In this document: positions 58,428 through 64,000 of the stretch, in pieces | Numbering within the stretch: position 1 is the first letter of the stretch | Layout of the letters: each line of letters opens with the position of its first letter | Origin: Paenibacillus silviterrae | Lineage (GTDB): Bacteria; Bacillota; Bacilli; Paenibacillales; NBRC-103111 | Reading direction: 5' to 3' | Length of the DNA: 64,000 bases | Assembly (NCBI RefSeq): GCF_030167925.1 | Contig: NZ_JASKUT010000001.1 | Coordinates: 4,176,501-4,240,500, forward strand | Translations under genes and position numbers: made by a program | The notes under the pieces: generated by a model | The model's database searches: none | Told to the model about the DNA's origin: nothing | Seen by the model: the letters and a program-made list of their open reading frames with translations, nothing else

Positions 58428-58736
58428 ATGAGTAGGTTCGGAACCCACGTTACATTTACAACCCAACCAGGCCAGAGGGATCGTCTGCTGGAAATCCTTT
58501 TGGAGGCTGGGGCTGCCATGGAGAACGATAAGGAATGCGAATTATACCTTGTCCATGTTTCGGATACAGAGGCGGATACCATCTACGTAACTGAAGTGTG
58601 GGGCAGTCAGGAGGCTCATAAGGCTTCCCTCGACGAGGAGGCAACCAAGGCCTCGATTCAAAAGGCCATGCCGCTGATAGCGGGGGTCGAAGCCGTCCGC
58701 TTCAGGCCCGTAGGCGGTAAAGGGCTGACAACATAG
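58428..58736 (+). CDS. Antibiotic-biosynthesis-monooxygenase (ABM) domain protein
   Basis: A 102-residue single ferredoxin-like domain (FGTHVTFTTQPGQRDRLLEILLEA ... DTIYVTEVWGSQEAHKASL). Such small dimeric proteins include quinol monooxygenases and heme-degrading IsdG types, but I see no specific heme motif. GGTGGAGGAG precedes ATG 58,428. Confidence 0.8.
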   Translation: MSRFGTHVTFTTQPGQRDRLLEILLEAGAAMENDKECELYLVHVSDTEADTIYVTEVWGSQEAHKASLDEEATKASIQKAMPLIAGVEAVRFRPVGGKGLTT

Positions 58737-58747
58737 CCGTACAGGGG

Positions 58748-58778
58748 AACACCACCCGAAGAGGATGGTGTTTTTTTT
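58748..58778 (+). terminator. Terminator after the ABM gene
   Basis: AACACCA / TGGTGTT stem followed by TTTTTTT. Confidence 0.85.
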
Positions 58779-58823
58779 AATTGTCATCATGTGAAATACA
58801 ATGGCAGTGCAGTGCATTTTTCT

Positions 58824-58852
58824 TTTCAGTCCCGCGGGGGAAGGTATATAAT
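58824..58852 (+). promoter_or_regulatory. Possible promoter of the LacI-type gene
   Basis: TTTCAG, 17-bp spacer, TATAAT, 80 bp before the start codon. The -35 is weak. Confidence 0.4.
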
Positions 58853-58932
58853 ACTTGTAAACCCGCGAGCAATCGCAATAGAAATGCCCTGAGCATACGA
58901 AGCCGGGGTCAGCATAGGAAAGAGGAGTCGGT

Positions 58933-59922
58933 ATGGCAGTAACCATTAAAGATATAGCCGATCTGTGCGGCGTTTCTACCGGAACCGTGGATCGGGCGCT
59001 AAACAACCGGCCGGGGATCAGCAGCAAGACCAAGAGCAAAATCCTTCGGGTCGCCGAGGAGCTGAATTACAAACCGGACTATATGGCCTCCAGTCTCGCG
59101 CGCGGACGGACGATGACCATTGGGGTTGTGCTGTTCGACTTGCATAACCGTTCGTTTGCCCAGCTCATGAATGCAATCGAAAGCCGCTGCCGGGAAAAGG
59201 GCTATTTTGTCAATTTGCTGCTCACGGGCAAGGATAAGGAAAACGAGAGTAAATGCATTGAACATTTAGTGAGCCGCAAGGTGGACGGGATTATCCTCTT
59301 CACGGTGAATGAAGGGGAGGAGTACGACCGGTTTTTGCAGGAGCAGCAGGTTCCGATCGTCACGATCTGCAATCGCATTTCCGACCGGTGGAGCTATGTA
59401 GGGATCAATGATCGTCAGGCGATGAGGGATGCCGTGGATTATATATGCTCCCTGGGCTACGAGGAGTTCATCTATGTTTGCCCGCCGCTGGCCAAGAAGA
59501 ACGAATCCAACATCTACACGCAGGAAGAGCGTCTGGCCGGCTGTCTGGAGAGCTTAAAGGCAAATGGCGTACGGCGGGAGCCGCTGATCATTACGGAGAA
59601 GGACTATGTATCCGTACTGGATAGCATCGATTTACGGGCATCCGGCCGGACGGCTATCATCTGCTCTTGTGACATTTATGCGCTGGAAGTATTGAACCAT
59701 ATCAAGTCCAAAGGGCTGAAGCTGCCGGAAGAGGTTGGAGTCATGGGCTTTGACAATATCGACGTCCTCAAATATGTAACGCCTGCCTTATCCACGGTGG
59801 AATATGCGGTAGAGGAGTTTGGGGTCAGGGCGGTGGATGCGTTGATTCATCAGTTGGAAACAGGGGACCTACGTCCTGAGCCGCTGCTGGCTTACCGGAT
59901 TATCCGGGGAGAATCGATCTAA
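58933..59922 (+). CDS. LacI-family transcriptional regulator
   Basis: A 329-residue repressor. The HTH and hinge are at 3-58 (TIKDIADLCGVSTGTVDRALNNRPGIS), and the periplasmic-binding-like sensor follows (GVVLFDLHNRSFAQLMNAIE; VMGFDNIDVLKYVTPALSTVEY). It lies 168 bp before the arabinofuranosidase gene, whose promoter carries two palindromes, so it probably senses arabinose or an arabino-oligosaccharide. AAGAGGAG precedes the ATG. Confidence 0.9.
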   Translation: MAVTIKDIADLCGVSTGTVDRALNNRPGISSKTKSKILRVAEELNYKPDYMASSLARGRTMTIGVVLFDLHNRSFAQLMNAIESRCREKGYFVNLLLTGKDKENESKCIEHLVSRKVDGIILFTVNEGEEYDRFLQEQQVPIVTICNRISDRWSYVGINDRQAMRDAVDYICSLGYEEFIYVCPPLAKKNESNIYTQEERLAGCLESLKANGVRREPLIITEKDYVSVLDSIDLRASGRTAIICSCDIYALEVLNHIKSKGLKLPEEVGVMGFDNIDVLKYVTPALSTVEYAVEEFGVRAVDALIHQLETGDLRPEPLLAYRIIRGESI

Positions 59923-59944
59923 TGGCTGGATGGAAGATTTCGGA

Positions 59945-59973
59945 TTGACGGTGTTGGGGTGCTCTGCTATAGT
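59945..59973 (+). promoter_or_regulatory. Promoter of the arabinofuranosidase gene
   Basis: TTGACG, a 17-bp spacer and TATAGT, just after the LacI-type gene and just before the first operator. Confidence 0.78.
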
Positions 59974-59983
59974 AAAATTAAAT

Positions 59984-59997
59984 CGTGTGCGCACACG
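59984..59997. promoter_or_regulatory. LacI-type operator 1
   Basis: Perfect 14-bp palindrome CGTGTGCGCACACG with a central CG, ten bases after the -10, so it spans the expected transcription start. Confidence 0.85.
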
Positions 59998-60050
59998 AAA
60001 CATGGGAATCGATGTGAAATTCGCACGGTCCGACGCCGTTCGTCCATTTT

Positions 60051-60064
60051 CGTGTGCGCACACG
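60051..60064. promoter_or_regulatory. LacI-type operator 2
   Basis: An identical copy of CGTGTGCGCACACG, 67 bp from the first (centre to centre) and 27 bp before the start codon. Two identical operators suggest looping or a double roadblock. Confidence 0.85.
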
Positions 60065-60087
60065 GAACCCGAGGGGAGCCCTGATAA

Positions 60088-61593
<1,506 letters not shown>

Positions 61594-61602
61594 CGATGCT
61601 GG

Positions 61603-61636
61603 AAGGACACCGTAATAGGTGTCCTTCTTCTTTTTT
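61603..61636 (+). terminator. Terminator after the arabinofuranosidase gene
   Basis: AAGGACACC, loop GTAATA, GGTGTCCTT, then a T-rich run. Confidence 0.88.
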
Positions 61637-61777
61637 CTCAAAAGTGGTTGGTGTTTCCAGCGGGTAAGCCGCCACGCTATGGAGTGGAGACCACAAGTTC
61701 GGTTCGGTACGCAAAGATCTTTGAATGACGCCGAGAGGCGTATTTTGTGGCATTTTCTAGACGTTTCCGTACAGATA

Positions 61778-61831
61778 TTGTTTTATACAAAGGTTTCCAT
61801 TATGATGGAATTATATGTACGGTATCGTACA
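61778..61831 (+). promoter_or_regulatory. Promoter and operator of the TetR-type gene
   Basis: TTGTTT (61,778-61,783), 17-bp spacer, TATGAT (61,801-61,806). The inverted repeat TGTACG-GTAT-CGTACA (61,816-61,831) lies at the expected start of transcription. This is a fitting place for autorepression. Confidence 0.65.
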
Positions 61832-61846
61832 GAAGGGAGTGGTCGC

Positions 61847-62401
61847 TTGCCTAGAATTGTGGTAACGGAAGAGCAATGGATTCAAAAGGGAATGGAACGA
61901 TTCGCCCTACATGGGGCGGAGGGCTTGGTTATTGAAAAGATGTCGTCGGAACTCGGCTGCAGCAAAAGCAGCTTTTATTGGTACTTTAGCCATCGCGATG
62001 AGTTTCTTAAACGGATCATCGACAAATGGACGGAGATCACGACGAGCCAAGTAATCCGGCGTTCGTCCGAGCAGGAGTCGGCTGAGGATAAGATCACCGG
62101 GCTGTTGCGGCAGATGTTCTCCGCTACACGCAAAGGGGACTTCCTATTTTATTTGCGAAAGCTATGTGAGCAGCAGTCCGATTACCGGAACGTCATAGAT
62201 CGGGTGGAGCAGGAGAGAATGAACTACGCTCGCGGACTATTCATGGATGGGGGATTGCCGTCCGAGGCAGCTTATCACAAGTCACACATCCTATATCATT
62301 ATTACTTGGGATGGTATGAGCGGCATAAGCATGAACTGATAAGCGAAGAGGCATTACAGGAGCATATCGATACGCTTCGGAAGCACCTGCTAGGGATTTG
62401 A
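61847..62401 (+). CDS. TetR-family transcriptional regulator
   Basis: A 184-residue repressor. The N-terminal helix-turn-helix (about 15-55) reads MERFALHGAEGLVIEKMSSELGCSKSSFYWYFSHRDEFLKRII. The helical C-terminus would bind the effector. It starts at TTG 61,847, chosen because AAGGGAG is eight bases upstream and because the promoter places the RNA 5' end near 61,813. It probably controls itself and the DUF3995 gene 11 bp downstream. Confidence 0.85.
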   Translation: MPRIVVTEEQWIQKGMERFALHGAEGLVIEKMSSELGCSKSSFYWYFSHRDEFLKRIIDKWTEITTSQVIRRSSEQESAEDKITGLLRQMFSATRKGDFLFYLRKLCEQQSDYRNVIDRVEQERMNYARGLFMDGGLPSEAAYHKSHILYHYYLGWYERHKHELISEEALQEHIDTLRKHLLGI

Positions 62402-62412
62402 GGAGGGAGAAC

Positions 62413-62838
62413 ATGACGGTTGTTTTTGCTTGGGTGGTTGGCATGATCCTGTTCGCAGTAAGCGGTATTCATCTGTACTGGATGGCGGGAGGGAGGAAAG
62501 GCGCTCTAGCCGCCATTCCCAGTACCGGTTCTGAGCCGGTATTCCGTCCGACGAAGATCGCTACGGGGATCGTGGCAGGAGCGCTGGCCGTGGCCGGGTT
62601 GTTCGTGCTGCAGCTCGGCGGGGCGGTGCCGGGACTATTGGTGTTTCCCGGCTGGTTCATGACCTACGGCGGCTGGACGTTAGCTCTGGTGTTCTTGATC
62701 CGGGCCGTCGGCGATTTTCGCTGGGTAGGCTTCATGAAGCAACGGAGGGGCTCGGTATTTGCCCGTTGGGACACCCTTCTCTACTCTCCGCTTTGCTTAT
62801 TTTTAGGGCTTTGCCTCATCAGCATCATGCTGGGTTGA
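62413..62838 (+). CDS. DUF3995-type membrane protein
   Basis: A 141-residue protein with four transmembrane segments and the pattern GIHLYWMAGGRKGALAAIP near 17-35 that marks DUF3995. GAGGAGGGAG is just before ATG 62,413. Function unknown. It is in an operon with the TetR-type gene. Confidence 0.8.
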   Translation: MTVVFAWVVGMILFAVSGIHLYWMAGGRKGALAAIPSTGSEPVFRPTKIATGIVAGALAVAGLFVLQLGGAVPGLLVFPGWFMTYGGWTLALVFLIRAVGDFRWVGFMKQRRGSVFARWDTLLYSPLCLFLGLCLISIMLG

Positions 62839-62925
62839 GGCATGCTAAGATTTTGTCCAATTCCCCGTATATTCCTAGCCCATTATAACAATAATTAGAA
62901 AAAGCCTTTACCGGGGAGGATATAT

Positions 62926-63399
62926 ATGGGGTTCGTTGTGATTTTCTCAGCAACTTGGCTTGCCGTCCTTGCCTTTTACATGATGAACAAAAGCTTGTCC
63001 TTCATGGATAATACCGTAGTGCTTCTCATGGCGTTGATCTTAGGGGTTAACCTGTCTTGGCTTATTGTCGAGGAGTTTCAGTGGGTTCAGCTGACGAAGG
63101 ATCCGCTGCTGTATACGGGCTATCTTCTGAACCGGACGTTGCTTCAGCCGTTGATTCTTGTCTTATGGATAAATTACATGGTATTGAAAAAAACGACCGA
63201 GGCTTATTTTTTCGCTACCTTGGCGTGTACGGGTCTACTGCTCGGCTTCAACAGCCTTGCCGAATACTACCAGATCTATAGATATGTCCAGTGGAATGTA
63301 TTATACGACTTTCTGTCCGTGGTGCTTCTGCAAGGGTCGCTGCTTTTGGTTTACAGACTTGCTTCCAAGTGGATGTATGCAGAGGAGGAACCGGCATGA
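62926..63399 (+). CDS. Small membrane protein, unknown function
   Basis: A 157-residue protein with four or five transmembrane segments (for example 3-20, 28-46, 70-88, 95-112). GGGGAGG precedes the ATG. It overlaps the next gene by 4 bp. No family recognised. Confidence 0.7.
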   Translation: MGFVVIFSATWLAVLAFYMMNKSLSFMDNTVVLLMALILGVNLSWLIVEEFQWVQLTKDPLLYTGYLLNRTLLQPLILVLWINYMVLKKTTEAYFFATLACTGLLLGFNSLAEYYQIYRYVQWNVLYDFLSVVLLQGSLLLVYRLASKWMYAEEEPA

Positions 63400-63893
63400 T
63401 CTTGTGGGAGCATTTTGACAAAAACGAATGGTATATCCTGAGTATGCTTGTTATTACCTATGGTGCCATCTGGCTGCTGCCCAAGAGATTGCCCCGAAGT
63501 CTACTGATTGCAGGCTTTGTATGGGGATTCGCCAGCTCGACGCTCTTCGACTTTACGATCGGCGGGGGACTGATGGATTTCTACCGAGTCAACGATACGA
63601 ACAGGTATGAGCTGACGGATCTTTTGGTGTACTTTATGTTCGCGCCGTTCGGCTATTTCTTCGTCTATTTTTTCGAGGTGATGAAGATTACGAGGAAAAC
63701 GGTTATACCTTATATTTTGGGCTGGACGGTGCTCGGGGTTGCGGTGGAATGGGTATCGGAGCAGATGGGAATGACCACATATCAGCACGGATATAGGCTG
63801 GAATACAATGTCGCGGTGTTCCTGGCTGTCCAAACCGTAATGGCAGTAAGCTATATGTATATGAAAAAGCACCGCCTCATCGGAAGGCAATGA
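63396..63893 (+). CDS. Small membrane protein, partner of the preceding gene
   Basis: A 165-residue protein with about five transmembrane segments and a conserved-looking segment LFDFTIGGGLMDFYRVNDTNRYEL between the second and third. It may belong to the CBO0543-like group of Firmicute membrane proteins, but I am not sure. ATG 63,396 overlaps the previous stop (ATGA), so the two are coupled. Confidence 0.7.
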   Translation: MILWEHFDKNEWYILSMLVITYGAIWLLPKRLPRSLLIAGFVWGFASSTLFDFTIGGGLMDFYRVNDTNRYELTDLLVYFMFAPFGYFFVYFFEVMKITRKTVIPYILGWTVLGVAVEWVSEQMGMTTYQHGYRLEYNVAVFLAVQTVMAVSYMYMKKHRLIGRQ

Positions 63894-63937
63894 AAGGGCC
63901 GCTGATGCGGGTCACCCGAAGCGGTGACTTGCATGAA

Positions 63938-63972
63938 AAAGACCGCATTACCCCCGAGGGATGCGGTCTTTT
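63938..63972. terminator. Bidirectional terminator at the right end
   Basis: AAAGACCGCAT pairs with ATGCGGTCTTT. A small hairpin GTCAC...GTGAC precedes it at 63,911-63,928. Confidence 0.88.
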
Positions 63973-64000
63973 GAGCTATCATGCACTGAGCGGAAGCTCG

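Overview
The window reads as chromosome of a low-to-mid GC Gram-positive of the Paenibacillaceae (Paenibacillus or a close relative). Evidence: strong AAGGAGG ribosome binding sites throughout, CggR and CtsR operators of the Bacillota type, SLH-domain and copper-amine-oxidase-like surface proteins, and a gene order (hprK-lgt-ppaX-acyltransferase-his operon; TPR-trxB-rapZ-yvcK-whiA-HPr; clpP; cggR-gapA-pgk-tpiA-gpmI-eno; secG-est-rnr-smpB-ssrA) that matches the corresponding Bacillus subtilis region closely.

Layout. 1-4.6 kb: the 5' part of a lactate-racemase-like gene (larA family, minus strand), a secreted tandem NlpC/P60 protein, a PucR-type regulator and the shared sugar-ABC ATPase MsmX/UgpC. 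4.6-8 kb: a 160-bp nested palindrome, then hprK-lgt-ppaX-acyltransferase. 8.5-16.3 kb: histidine operon hisZ-G-D-B-H-F-IE plus hisJ and a divergent PRPP synthase; hisA is missing from the position it has in B. subtilis. 16.4-24 kb: TPR/HTH protein, trxB, glucokinase, rapZ-yvcK-whiA and an HPr-like gene. 24.2-27.8 kb: a secreted stalk/PKD protein, a membrane protein, clpP (with a CtsR box over its promoter) and tRNA-Arg(CCG). 28-36 kb: the glycolytic operon with a textbook CggR operator, and a 211-bp nested palindrome between gapA and pgk. 36-41.1 kb: secG, carboxylesterase, RNase R with a long RGG-like tail, smpB and tmRNA (ssrA).

41.1-43.8 kb is a small island in the 3' end of ssrA. The ssrA terminus recurs three times (functional copy, a partial copy near 42.4 kb, an approximately 100-nt copy ending at 43,796), each followed directly by its own hairpin terminator. 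The two intervals carry compact bicistronic toxin-antitoxin-like pairs: a nucleotidyltransferase-fold pair, and a Phd/HicB-like antitoxin with a HicA-like protein lacking the usual histidine. No integrase is visible.

43.9-50.8 kb: a 1201-aa SLH surface protein with near-identical 79-residue repeats, a SEC-C protein, and a chemotaxis receptor behind a c-di-GMP-I riboswitch with its own promoter and terminator. 50.8-57 kb: a Fur-controlled siderophore uptake locus (lipoprotein, two permeases, ATPase), a nitroreductase and an AraC regulator fused to a binding-protein-like domain (Btr-like). 57-64 kb: an AIM24 operon, a monooxygenase-like protein, a LacI regulator beside an intracellular GH51 arabinofuranosidase with two identical 14-bp operators, a TetR/DUF3995 pair and two small membrane proteins.
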